Positions 8,270 to 16,513 of a DNA stretch of 48,841 nucleotides are shown in pieces (positions within the stretch are counted from its first letter, which is position 1; every line of letters begins with the position of its first letter). The stretch is taken from IMG/VR virus record IMGVR_UViG_3300005289_000005, positions 1 through 48,841 of that record; one strand, 5' to 3'. The notes under the pieces were generated by a model. It ran no database searches. It was not told the DNA's origin and saw nothing but the letters and a program-made list of their open reading frames with translations. The DNA comes from a virus. Made by a program: the position numbers and the translations under genes.

Positions 8270-8448
8270 GGATCGACGTTTACCGAGCCTATCTGCATGC
8301 GCATGCCGCCGCCGAGGCGCTGCTTATCTCTCACACGTTCGAGGATGACAGGCATTACCTTGGCGTCGCCCGCGACAAGCTTCGCGTCGCGATGGAGCAG
8401 CTTGACGAGATCATGCACCCGCCCGTTGAAGCCGTCGCGGCAGAATGA
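8266..8448 (+). CDS. Small hypothetical protein, recombination operon
   Basis: The protein has 60 residues from a GTG that overlaps the RecE-like stop (GTGA), with GAGGAA upstream. It looks helical (AYLHAHAAAEALLISHTF; RDKLRVAMEQLDEIM). No family recognised. The tight coupling suggests co-expression with the exonuclease. Confidence 0.6.
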   Translation: MRIDVYRAYLHAHAAAEALLISHTFEDDRHYLGVARDKLRVAMEQLDEIMHPPVEAVAAE

Positions 8449-8645
8449 CAAGCCGCGAGGAATTCGCCCTGCAATTCTGGAGCGCCGCCTATTTCGTGCG
8501 GCGCTCTAAGGGCCGAGATCGCGCCACGGCGATCCGTGTTCTGGAAAGCGTCAGCACCAACGCAAAAGGCCCGGTCGCCGATCGAGCCGGCAAACTTCTA
8601 ACGGAGATCAACAATGTCTCAGGCATTACAAACGCAGACGGCTAA
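8445..8645 (+). CDS. Small hypothetical protein, recombination operon
   Basis: The protein has 66 residues, with an ATGA overlap to the gene before and a 32-bp overlap with the recT start. The N-terminus (EEFALQFWSAAYFVRRSKGRD) looks amphipathic helical. No family recognised. Confidence 0.55.
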   Translation: MTSREEFALQFWSAAYFVRRSKGRDRATAIRVLESVSTNAKGPVADRAGKLLTEINNVSGITNADG

Positions 8646-9543
8646 GCCCCCCACCTTGCGCAGCGAGCTTGCCAAGATGCAGGGCGAATTCGCCAAGGCC
8701 CTTCCCGGCCATATTACTGCCGAGCGGTTTGTTCGCACCGCACAGACTGCCGTTGCCTTAACGCGCAACATCGAGAAGGTGCGCAACCCTGCATCGCTCT
8801 TGGCGGCGTGTTCTAAGGCGGCAGCGGACGGCCTCATTCTGGACGGGCGCGAGGCGGCCCTTGTGGTCGATTATCAGGGCGACGTTCAGTATCGGCCGAT
8901 GATGCGAGGCCTGCTTAAGCTCGCCTACAACAGCGGCATGGTGAAAAGCATAGTAGTCGAGCCGGTTCATGACGCCGACCTTTTCGACTATCAGCCGACC
9001 AGATCGGATGAACCGATCATCCACAAGATCGACCTGAAAGCAGATCGCGGCGACTGGTATGCGGTCTATGCCAAGGCCGAATTCAAGGATGGCGGTATCG
9101 TCTTCGAGGTCATGACGAAGGCGGATGTATTCCGCATCCGCGACAGGTCAGACGCCTACAAGACGTTCAAGGCCAACAAGATCAAGTCAACGCCATGGTC
9201 GACCGACGAACTGGAAATGTCGCGCAAGACGGTTTTCCGCCGCCTGTCCAAATACCTGCCGGCCAGCGCCGACCGTGACGATAGGCTGCATCAGGCGGCT
9301 GAGCGGATCGATGAAGATTACACGTTCGACATCGACGCCGCGCCAGCATCGGCCGACGCCGCGCCTGCGGCGACCAAAAAGCGGGGAGCCGGCGCGGCGC
9401 TGTTGAAGAACGTCACTCCGAAAGATGAGGCGCGCGGCCGGCCCGACCGCCAGCCCGATCCCGAGCCGGTCCAGGACAATGACTACGACCCTGAAACTGG
9501 CGAGGTCTACGACGACGAGCAGCAGCCGGAGGACGACATCTAA
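8614..9543 (+). CDS. recT: RecT-family single-strand annealing protein
   Basis: The protein has 309 residues. The RecT core is plain: ELAKMQGEFAKALPGHI, then NPASLLAACSKAAADGLILD and GDVQYRPMMRGLLKLAYNSG. The last 80 residues are an acidic, Pro/Ala-rich tail (ending EVYDDEQQPEDDI), which in such proteins may contact SSB or the exonuclease. It anneals the 3' strands produced by the RecE-like enzyme. ATG 8614 has ACGGAGAT upstream. Confidence 0.95.
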   Translation: MSQALQTQTAKPPTLRSELAKMQGEFAKALPGHITAERFVRTAQTAVALTRNIEKVRNPASLLAACSKAAADGLILDGREAALVVDYQGDVQYRPMMRGLLKLAYNSGMVKSIVVEPVHDADLFDYQPTRSDEPIIHKIDLKADRGDWYAVYAKAEFKDGGIVFEVMTKADVFRIRDRSDAYKTFKANKIKSTPWSTDELEMSRKTVFRRLSKYLPASADRDDRLHQAAERIDEDYTFDIDAAPASADAAPAATKKRGAGAALLKNVTPKDEARGRPDRQPDPEPVQDNDYDPETGEVYDDEQQPEDDI

Positions 9544-9749
9544 TGTCCGACAGCCGCCCGTCATTCGCCCGCGTCGAGATCACCTTGCGCAGCCGTGGCG
9601 ACATCATTCGAGCCGCGACCGAAATTCAGCGCCTTGCCGGAGATCTGGCGTCGGTCGCAGCATCCCCCGACAGCGATGAAGCTGCCCACTTCATCGCCCT
9701 CGATAAGATCCGGGCGACATCGAAGAAACTGAGGAACCCCACAGCATGA
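9543..9749 (+). CDS. Hypothetical protein downstream of recT
   Basis: The protein has 68 residues. The start overlaps the recT stop (TAATG) and the end overlaps the next ATG. One long helix is likely (GDIIRAATEIQRLAGDLASVAA). I do not recognise it. Confidence 0.6.
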   Translation: MSDSRPSFARVEITLRSRGDIIRAATEIQRLAGDLASVAASPDSDEAAHFIALDKIRATSKKLRNPTA

Positions 9750-9988
9750 CGAACGGAATTCACCCGGCTCCGAAGGAGTTCACCCAGGAAGAAATCCGGC
9801 AGGACCATATCCTGCAATTCTTCCACTACGCGCATCTTCCGGAAGCCCTGCGCACCCGCTCGCGTCCGTTCTGCGATCTTGCTCGCGAGATCATCGACAC
9901 GACGCCCCGCAATCCGGAGCGCACCGTTGCGCTTCGCAAGCTCTTGGAAGCGAAGGACGCGAACGTCCGCGCCTTCGTAGCCAAGTAA
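9746..9988 (+). CDS. Acb2/Tad1-hairpin-like small protein (candidate nucleotide sponge)
   Basis: The protein has 80 residues and is helical. The core runs FFHYAHLPEALRTRSRPF, then LAREIIDTTPRNPERTVALR and LLEAKDANVRAF. From memory this resembles the short phage family now linked to the helical hairpin of Acb2 and Tad1, which bind cyclic nucleotides or glycocyclic ADP-ribose and blind CBASS or Thoeris defence. The match is by remembered pattern (Y..LPE.L, ER..AL.KLLEAKDA), not by search. Many family members have no tested function. Early expression beside recT would suit an anti-defence role. Confidence 0.5.
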   Translation: MTNGIHPAPKEFTQEEIRQDHILQFFHYAHLPEALRTRSRPFCDLAREIIDTTPRNPERTVALRKLLEAKDANVRAFVAK

Positions 9989-10017
9989 ACCCCGCGCCAG
10001 CAACGGAGATCATCCAC

Positions 10018-10380
10018 ATGGCAAATCAGACAGGCATTGCACTTTCGATCGTCGCCTTCCTCCCAACCGGCAAGTCTCTGGACGAGCAATTCGCGGCGCT
10101 GACCATCGTCAAGGCCGCGCACGAGAGCGGTGACTATGGCCCGCTCTTGGCTGCCGCCAAGGTCGAGAATGTGAAGACCGAGCAGAAGACCCGGCGCATC
10201 CCTGACGCGCAGTTGCCCGGAACGGAGCCGAACATGCCGCCCGCAGGCGACGACAAGAAGGACGAGCCCGGCGACGACGGACGCTCTCCCGAGCAGCAGT
10301 CGGCCGGCCTCATCGCCGACACCGATCCGGACATTCCGGCCTTCATCAAGAACGACAGCAAGAAATCGAAGGCCGCATAA
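10018..10380 (+). CDS. Hypothetical protein with acidic tail
   Basis: The protein has 120 residues. The first 60 look folded (IALSIVAFLPTGKSLDEQFA, then TIVKAAHESGDYGPLLAAAK). The rest is charged and disordered, ending in KNDSKKSKAA. GGAG precedes the ATG. It is the last gene before an operator and a strong hairpin. No family recognised. Confidence 0.6.
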   Translation: MANQTGIALSIVAFLPTGKSLDEQFAALTIVKAAHESGDYGPLLAAAKVENVKTEQKTRRIPDAQLPGTEPNMPPAGDDKKDEPGDDGRSPEQQSAGLIADTDPDIPAFIKNDSKKSKAA

Positions 10381-10387
10381 TATAAGT

Positions 10388-10404
10388 GTTGCGTTAATCG
10401 CATC
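10388..10404 (+). promoter_or_regulatory. Operator O7, before the zinc-finger gene
   Basis: The site GTTGCGTTAATCGCATC is preceded at one base by TATAAG (10381-10386), a -10-like element; the -35 is weak. It points to a separate repressed promoter for the zinc-finger gene. Confidence 0.7.
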
Positions 10405-10416
10405 ACTATGGAATAT

Positions 10417-10446
10417 CAGGGCGAGGCGTTTAAACGTCTCGCCCTG
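10417..10446 (+). terminator. 30-bp near-perfect hairpin in the leader
   Basis: CAGGGCGAG pairs with CTCGCCCTG, with an inner palindrome CGTTTAAACG and one G/T mismatch between. A short run TTTT follows nine bases later. It could end the recombination operon, attenuate the next gene, or be a DNA-level site. It lies between operator O7 and the zinc-finger gene. Confidence 0.5.
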
Positions 10447-10469
10447 GATGCGTTTTGGAGGACGGTATT

Positions 10470-10856
10470 ATGAAAGTAGCTAAAGGACAGTGCGCCGAGT
10501 GCGGACAGGCACTCGGTGAGGCCGGAAAGCCGAAGCTGTTCTGTTCATCTGTCTGCCGTCAGGCGTTCAACAATCGCCGCATGCAGCGCGGCGCTATGCT
10601 CTACGATCTGTTCATGACGATGCGCTACGAGCGCGGCCGGGCAAAGGTGCTTGGCATATGGGCGATCGTCTGTCGCATGGCGATGGAATGGCGCAGGGAA
10701 GACGATGCGAAGCGAGGCGGCCGGAAGTCGTGGCAGCGCGCCGGGTCCGTCCTCGACCGCCTGCCCCTGACCACCGTGTCCAGCGACGTGACGATCCTAT
10801 ACGACCGGACGGGAAAGTCTGGAGCGAGGCGGCCGGCTATCGACCGAGCCGCCTAG
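10470..10856 (+). CDS. Zinc-finger protein of unknown function
   Basis: The protein has 128 residues. The N-terminus holds a four-cysteine finger (CAECGQAL...FCSSVCRQAFNNRRMQRG), a pattern found in small phage DNA-associated proteins. The rest is basic and helical. ATG 10470 has GGAGG at 10457-10461. The 3' end overlaps the convergent holin gene by 20 bp. It has its own operator and hairpin leader, so it is regulated apart from recT. Function unknown. Confidence 0.7.
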   Translation: MKVAKGQCAECGQALGEAGKPKLFCSSVCRQAFNNRRMQRGAMLYDLFMTMRYERGRAKVLGIWAIVCRMAMEWRREDDAKRGGRKSWQRAGSVLDRLPLTTVSSDVTILYDRTGKSGARRPAIDRAA

Positions 10857-11232
10857 TGACAAGCGCCGTCGCGTCAGCGATCAGGATGGCGGGAACGAGA
10901 ACCAGGGCCATTTCACGGATATCAGCCGGAACCGCGTTGATGGTGAAGTTGGTTCCGAACAGCGGGTTGATGATCGAGACGGCATAGATCGCGGCCCACC
11001 AGATAGACCACGGCACCACGACAAGCCAGCGGCCGACGCGCGTTGCAGACCAGCGGTCAGAGGCTTCGATTACGGCTATGTCTCTTGCTGCTTCGATGCT
11101 CTTGATCTGCTGATCTGCAACGATGCGCTTTTCGTCATTGTCAGCCGCGAGCTTGGCCGCCCATGCCCGTTCAAGCGGCCCGGTGAACTTCTCTACCACG
11201 CCGCCAGTGAGAAGGCCTAGGAGCCAGTTCAT
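10837..11232 (-). CDS. GTA-type three-helix holin
   Basis: The protein has 131 residues. It opens MNWLLGLLTGGVVEKFTGPL and has a charged helical stretch with IEAARDIAVIEASDRWS, then hydrophobic segments around residues 65-90 and 106-124. This matches the 3TM holin family first described in alphaproteobacterial gene transfer agents. Its job would be timed membrane permeabilisation at lysis. It is the last gene of the late operon; the endolysin is encoded far away at 47.8-48.6 kb. Confidence 0.8.
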   Translation of the reverse strand: MNWLLGLLTGGVVEKFTGPLERAWAAKLAADNDEKRIVADQQIKSIEAARDIAVIEASDRWSATRVGRWLVVVPWSIWWAAIYAVSIINPLFGTNFTINAVPADIREMALVLVPAILIADATALVTRRLGR

Positions 11233-11462
11233 CGCTTCGCCTCATCATCAGTCGGCAGCACGGCCGGGCGCGGTCGCATCCAAAGATTGACGACGATGAT
11301 GGCGATCGTGACATACGGCATCCAGCCGGGCGGCAGAACGCCGCTCCAGTCGTAGCCGGCGAAGGCCGAAAGGATTTCCGGCAAGACGAGCAGGATCGAC
11401 GCGAGCGCGTTGAAAATCCAGGTGCGCCAACGGCGGACGGTGTTCCATGCTGATTTCAACAT
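11229..11462 (-). CDS. Small two-helix membrane protein, holin-like
   Basis: The protein has 77 residues. ATG 11462 is chosen because GAGGAAACGG lies upstream. Two hydrophobic segments (IFNALASILLVLPEILSAF; WMPYVTIAIIVVNLWM) flank a short polar loop. It is coupled to the 3TM holin by an overlap. A second holin or antiholin is the simplest reading, from context only. Confidence 0.6.
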   Translation of the reverse strand: MLKSAWNTVRRWRTWIFNALASILLVLPEILSAFAGYDWSGVLPPGWMPYVTIAIIVVNLWMRPRPAVLPTDDEAKR

Positions 11463-11472
11463 TTCCGTTTCC

Positions 11473-11859
11473 TCAGTTGATCTTGAGCCAATGGCGGATG
11501 GCCGCGACAACCGCGTCACCCACCCAAATCATGAGAGCGCCAGTCGTAAGCCCGGCGAACGCGATCAAGGTGGCAACGCCAGTGCCGAGCGCTTTCATGC
11601 GCCGCCATTCCTCAATGGAAGGCTCCGTCGCCGCCTTGTGCGATTTCAATTCTTCGCGGATTTGCGCGTCGATCTGGCCCGATATGCCGATGTCCTCGCG
11701 CAGTCCCGATATTTCCTTTGCGTGAGCGTCAAGCCTGGCATGAATGGCGGCGCGGCTCGATTGGGCGCTTTTCTTCTCGTCGCGGAAATCGGAGCGGAGA
11801 TTTTCAACGCCCTCTTGCACGCGCCCAAGGGCAAGCATCACATCTTCGAGAGAAGCCAT
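11473..11859 (-). CDS. Coiled-coil protein with one C-terminal membrane segment
   Basis: The protein has 128 residues. Residues 1-85 are heptad-like (MLALGRVQEGVENLRSDFRD; HARLDAHAKEISGLREDI). One hydrophobic helix (TGVATLIAFAGLTTGALMIW) lies near the end. Similar proteins occur in lysis or tail-end cassettes of rhizobial phages. There is no signal peptide or lipobox, so it is not a classic spanin pair. Role in lysis is inferred from position. Confidence 0.6.
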   Translation of the reverse strand: MASLEDVMLALGRVQEGVENLRSDFRDEKKSAQSSRAAIHARLDAHAKEISGLREDIGISGQIDAQIREELKSHKAATEPSIEEWRRMKALGTGVATLIAFAGLTTGALMIWVGDAVVAAIRHWLKIN

Positions 11860-11975
11860 TCGCGAGTTTGCCCGTCATTGCCGATCCTGTCGGCCATTTG
11901 CAGCGGACAAGGTTACGAGCAAAACCGGGACGTTGAACTACAACCAGAGACGTGCGGGACAACCCCATCCAAGTA

Positions 11976-14900
11976 TCACCCGCCTTTGAATGTAACATAG
12001 ACTGTCCGGGTTACGCCGCGTCTATTCGAGACGTAGAGCAGCCCGTTGTTGTTGACGGAGTAAGTCATCTTCGCGTCAGCTCCGCCAGCATCAGAAAGCG
12101 CGCCAGTCGTCAGATTAGCCTCAGTTCCAGCACTGTCACGGCCTCGAATTCCGCCAGCAGTATCGAAGTCAAACGAGGCATTTTCAACGATGGAGCCGCT
12201 GACAAACTCAACGGAGCCGCGAGCGAATGGCGGCGCGATGGCGACGGCCTTATCGTCGGCGAGCGTGATGCTCCCGCCGTTCATCTTCATCCCCTCTCCG
12301 CCGCCATGGGCTACATTGTAGCCCATGATGCCGGCCTGAATGTAGCCTTCCGCCGTGAGGTGGAGCGTGTCCTCCCAAAACGCAGCCGGGAGCGTTCTGA
12401 TTGGCACGTAGGAGCGCCGTGCCGGGTCTTTCGCCACCACGCCCTGGATGGTGACGTTCATCGCATCGTGACGAACGTCACCGCTATTGGCGGAGCCGGT
12501 AATGCCGAACACCGTCATATGCATAGCGTCGTTCCACCACGACTTTGCCTTGAGGGCCGCGACCATCAGCTCGAAATTCGCGGGCCAGGGGGCAGGTGCG
12601 CCGGCATCGTTCTCAGCCTCCCAGAACAGGAATTCCGTCGCCTTCGTCCCTGCCGGAAGCGTCGCAAGGGCCGCGACCATGTTGGCGTCAATGGCACCGA
12701 CCATATCGATGATCGCAAAGCTTGGCGTCCATTCAAGGATACCAGTTCCAGCGCGCGAGATATTCACGACATAGACATTCGCATCCGGATTTCTCCGCGC
12801 AACCTCGGCCGCGTAGGCCCAACTCGTATTCATACGGGAGGTGTCAGGCACGATCCACGCCGTGCCAACCGATGTTGGCGTGCCGTTCCAGACGCGGAGA
12901 TTGCGCGGCGGAACCCACGTTCCGGAACCGGCGAGTAAATCCTTGCGCTCCATATTCGATTGGCCGCTTGCCGGGATGACGATGTTGCCACCGGCTGCCG
13001 GCCATAGCTTATCGCCAAAGTTGTTCAGGCACACCGTGCCCGTGCCGGCATCACTCAGCGCATAGCCGGCCTCTGAACCCGTCGTGTAGTTCAGGGAGAT
13101 AACGTTCTGCGCGGAGCCGCTGTTGATCTTGATGATGTTGGCGCAGCCTTGGAAAATGTTTCCATTGATGATGCAGCTAGACCCAGTAAGTTCTATGCCG
13201 ATCACACCAAGGGACGCGGCGTCATCAGTGCTCGTCACGTAAAAATGGTTGTCGATGATGTGTGAGCGGATCATGTTGCCCTTTACGAAGCGGAATGGCT
13301 CACCATCCAAGACGTTATCCGCCGACGTTCCAGGGAACAGGAACATCAGGTTGCCCTTGATGAAATGCATCATGTAGGCGGCGGAACCCGTCGTCCCGTA
13401 ATCGACGCAACCCCAATAGCAGGACAGATGGCTATCGATCGTCTTGCAGTTGTTCGCGGCCCCGGCCGTGTCCCTGACCGTGATGCCATAGCCGCAGGCG
13501 GTAATGCCGCCGTGCTCGAACACGATGCCCTCGGACTGGCCCGAACCGAGCACGCCCCAGCACACGTATTGGATCTGCGTCTCTTCAATGAATAGCGCGG
13601 TCGTGTTGTGCGCGCGGATAGCTACAGCCCCCGCCCCGAACTTCGGGTTAGACACCGAATTGTTGTTCATCCACTGCTGCCAGGAGCCATGGATGCGGCA
13701 GTTCGTGACGTGCGTGTTGTCACTATCCTCAAGGTCGAACGACGTAAGCCACCCGCTGTTGCGAACAGCAAGGCTCTCGCTGATCACGACGCCAGAGAAA
13801 TTGAAGAACCCCTCACCCGCCGCATGGACGCCCTCTATCAGGCGCATGGTATGACCGCCACCAGACGACGCCTGCCCTGTATAATCAAACCCGACATAGA
13901 GGTTTTGTGACCATGCCAGCAGGCAGAAGTTCGTCAACTTGTAGCGCACGAAGGAACTGAGCGCCGACTGATTAAGGCGGATGCCGTCACAGCCATCAAA
14001 TACGAACCCGCTGAGACGGGACGTAGTGCCTTCGATGACGAGGCTGGAGCATGTAAAATCGAGCGGCGAGGCTGACCTGTAGATGGCCGTGAGGACAATC
14101 TTTGCATTGGTGGCGTTAACATAGGCCGCCATAGCGAGAAGCGCGGCGGTGCTAAAAACCGTCTGCACGCGACTTGCCCCGAACATTTCGGGTCGAACGG
14201 TTAGCTCGTTCAGTTCATACCACGCGGTCGATCCACCCGCGAGCGCGATGGAAAATTTGCCGCCATGTGATGGCTCTAAGGCAACTAATTTGTGATCTGC
14301 TCCGCCAAAATCTCCCGGAACTGCATATCCCATCGTGCGAATAGCAGCCGGAGCCGCAGCCGGGTGGAAATCCGCAGCGGCATAAGCGCGGCTAGGAAGA
14401 TCGATGCGGTTGTTGTCGACATACGCCTTGACGCTCTGCTGCGATGGGGCGTGCGATGCGCTGTTCGTCGTGAGCGCATCTTCATCAAGGAAGCCGGCCG
14501 TAGCTGCCGCCCCAAGCCCAAGCGTGGCCCGCCCGGCAGACTGAGAGGTATCGCCCAGCAGCGCCAAGCCGGTTGCTCCTGGCGTCACACCGAACAAAGA
14601 CGACGCGAGAGCAGTCCCGTTCAGGTAGTAGCCAGTCGCATTGAGCGTCCCGCTACCCTTGGCTGCGCCGGTAGCGCCGAGAAGGTAAGCGCCGTTCCCG
14701 ACGAAAAGCTGATTTAAGGTAACGCCCGCCACCGTTCCGGCTATCGCATATTCACCCGTTTCCGCGCCTGCCGTCGCGTTTAGAACGATAGCTTGCGTGC
14801 GGGCAAAGGTCATTTCGACGCCCGAACTGTTGTTCGCGCGGAAGCGATCCCAACTGATGACATCGTTCGGAGCCGTTGTCGCCTTGATCAGCGCGCGCTC

Positions 14901-16463
14901 GACGCGGGGGCCGATGGTGGCCGCATTGTTCGTGACCTGGTGGCGCTGGACGATCGCCCCGTTGGCTGTGGAATTGAAGTTTTGCGTATTCACGAACGCA
15001 TTTGCAGCGCTCAGGATGGCCGCGTCCGACAACTTGGTGCGCTCAGTATCGGTCATGATCTTTTTTGTCGAAGTTTCGATCATGTTCGACATCAGGAACG
15101 CACTGCCGCCGACACCGGTCGGATCATACATCGAGGCAACCATGTCGCCGGAACCGGAACCGGAAGCCCCGTCACTACCACGAGGGATGGTGATGTTTAG
15201 AATGGCTGCAGTAGATGTGCCGACATTGCTGACAATGACGGATGTGCCAGCCGCGCCGGTCGTAACGGTTCCAATCGTCAACGTCGCCGCCGCGCCATTC
15301 CCTCCCGCCGAACCACGGACATCCAGGGCGTCAAATAGATTGTCCACATATCCAGCAGCGCCGATGTAGACGTTTATCTCCGGCTTAGTTCCCGTCCCGT
15401 CCGTCCAGTCCGTAATTTTGAGCACTCGCCGATCGCCGTCGCTTTCGAGCGCGAGAACAGGAGCCCAACTCAAGCCCGCATCCCCGATGCTGACCATCAA
15501 CTCCCAGTAATCGTTTGATGTCGTCGGCAGCGTCGGCGGCGCTTGACCTATGGAGGGCTGGAGCGCTTTCCATGCCGACCCCTCATGCTGGACCGCGTCG
15601 CTAATTACGTAATTGGTGAGAGCGCTATACTCCCCCTTCCAATCGATCTTTGCGACAATCGCCGCCGATGCCGAAGCCGCCGCCGCAGCAGCCGAGCCCG
15701 ACGCGCCCGTCGCGGAAACCGCCGCCGCGTCGGCACTCTCGTCGGCCGCAGTCGCGGACAGCGCCGCCGCAGCAGCCGAGCCCGATGCGCCCGTCGCGGA
15801 AACCGCCGCCGCGCTCGCCGATGCGGCCGTGGCGGCAGCCACGGCCGGGGCTGCAACAATCTCATCCGAAATGCCGGCGACGGTTATTACGTCGGGAGAA
15901 ATCCCCGAAACGGTCGTAACTTCGTCCGATATGGCTGAGACGACAGCAACGTCAGCGGCGATACCGGCGACAACCGTAACGTCGGCTGAGATATTGGCGA
16001 CAGTATCGATTTCGTCCGCGCTTGCGCTAAGGCGAACGACATCCTCAATCAGATCCGCTAGCCCGGAGGCATCCGCAGACGCCGGCAGTTTCACAGCCCT
16101 GTCGACTTGCTCTCGCAAATAGCGATCCCGCATCGCAGCCAGGTCGAATGCGCGCTCGACACTTTCCGCAAAGTATGCGCCCTGATTTTCAAGATCGAGC
16201 GTTTGAGTGAACGGAACGGTGGGGATCAGCGTCACGGTCTGCCCATCAGCAGGAGCCACCGCAAGGACAACCGTTCCGGCATCTTCGCCAACACCCGTAA
16301 CCGTATAGTCGGCCGCGAGTGTCAAGGTTGTCTCTATCCCGCCCTCGGCGAGGATGACGACAATATGCGTCTCTTCAAAAATGCGAAAACCATAGTCGAA
16401 TTCGACCGTGACGCCGTTGCCGATGTAAGGCCCCGACTTGTTGACTTCGCTGGAAATCGTCAT
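11976..16463 (-). CDS. Tail fibre with SGNH esterase domain
   Basis: The protein has 1,495 residues. Residues 1-130 resemble the T7-type fibre anchor (GNGVTVEFDYGFRIFEE; VERAFDLAAMRDRYLREQVD). Then come ten-residue repeats (xDVxxVxxIx), an Ala/Ser-rich shaft, a W-GEY carbohydrate-module-like segment near 280, and a probable beta-helix at about 690-1130. An SGNH hydrolase follows at about 1155-1380, with GQSN (nucleophile Ser near 1166) and DTLH. It would adsorb to host polysaccharide and strip acetyl or similar esters. It is the distal virion gene of the late operon. Confidence 0.88.
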   Translation of the reverse strand: MTISSEVNKSGPYIGNGVTVEFDYGFRIFEETHIVVILAEGGIETTLTLAADYTVTGVGEDAGTVVLAVAPADGQTVTLIPTVPFTQTLDLENQGAYFAESVERAFDLAAMRDRYLREQVDRAVKLPASADASGLADLIEDVVRLSASADEIDTVANISADVTVVAGIAADVAVVSAISDEVTTVSGISPDVITVAGISDEIVAAPAVAAATAASASAAAVSATGASGSAAAAALSATAADESADAAAVSATGASGSAAAAAASASAAIVAKIDWKGEYSALTNYVISDAVQHEGSAWKALQPSIGQAPPTLPTTSNDYWELMVSIGDAGLSWAPVLALESDGDRRVLKITDWTDGTGTKPEINVYIGAAGYVDNLFDALDVRGSAGGNGAAATLTIGTVTTGAAGTSVIVSNVGTSTAAILNITIPRGSDGASGSGSGDMVASMYDPTGVGGSAFLMSNMIETSTKKIMTDTERTKLSDAAILSAANAFVNTQNFNSTANGAIVQRHQVTNNAATIGPRVERALIKATTAPNDVISWDRFRANNSSGVEMTFARTQAIVLNATAGAETGEYAIAGTVAGVTLNQLFVGNGAYLLGATGAAKGSGTLNATGYYLNGTALASSLFGVTPGATGLALLGDTSQSAGRATLGLGAAATAGFLDEDALTTNSASHAPSQQSVKAYVDNNRIDLPSRAYAAADFHPAAAPAAIRTMGYAVPGDFGGADHKLVALEPSHGGKFSIALAGGSTAWYELNELTVRPEMFGASRVQTVFSTAALLAMAAYVNATNAKIVLTAIYRSASPLDFTCSSLVIEGTTSRLSGFVFDGCDGIRLNQSALSSFVRYKLTNFCLLAWSQNLYVGFDYTGQASSGGGHTMRLIEGVHAAGEGFFNFSGVVISESLAVRNSGWLTSFDLEDSDNTHVTNCRIHGSWQQWMNNNSVSNPKFGAGAVAIRAHNTTALFIEETQIQYVCWGVLGSGQSEGIVFEHGGITACGYGITVRDTAGAANNCKTIDSHLSCYWGCVDYGTTGSAAYMMHFIKGNLMFLFPGTSADNVLDGEPFRFVKGNMIRSHIIDNHFYVTSTDDAASLGVIGIELTGSSCIINGNIFQGCANIIKINSGSAQNVISLNYTTGSEAGYALSDAGTGTVCLNNFGDKLWPAAGGNIVIPASGQSNMERKDLLAGSGTWVPPRNLRVWNGTPTSVGTAWIVPDTSRMNTSWAYAAEVARRNPDANVYVVNISRAGTGILEWTPSFAIIDMVGAIDANMVAALATLPAGTKATEFLFWEAENDAGAPAPWPANFELMVAALKAKSWWNDAMHMTVFGITGSANSGDVRHDAMNVTIQGVVAKDPARRSYVPIRTLPAAFWEDTLHLTAEGYIQAGIMGYNVAHGGGEGMKMNGGSITLADDKAVAIAPPFARGSVEFVSGSIVENASFDFDTAGGIRGRDSAGTEANLTTGALSDAGGADAKMTYSVNNNGLLYVSNRRGVTRTVYVTFKGG
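15679..15813 (-). repeat. Two 51-bp direct repeats in the fibre shaft
   Basis: Bases 15679-15729 and 15763-15813 are identical but for one transition (C/T). They encode Ala/Ser/Gly-rich shaft segments 28 residues apart. Such repeats allow in-frame lengthening or shortening of the fibre by recombination. Confidence 0.85.
15870..16020 (-). repeat. Tandem ten-residue repeats in the fibre
   Basis: About five consecutive 30-bp units encode the pattern xDVxxVxxI(S/A), for example ADVAVVSAIS and PDVITVAGIS. DNA identity between units is modest, so the repeat is kept at protein level, probably as a trimeric stalk. Confidence 0.7.
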
Positions 16464-16513
16464 TCGTTACCGCCTGTATTATCCCGATTTTCTCGGAACA
16501 TACGGGCGGACGG

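Noticed and set aside
9925-9940. GTTGCGCTTCGCAAG, similar to the operator
   Set aside because: The half-sites are separated by three bases instead of five, and it is inside a coding frame.
15679-16020. Regular repeats resembling a CRISPR array
   Set aside because: They lie in frame in the fibre gene, encode Ala-rich and decapeptide shaft units, and have no unique spacers of equal length.
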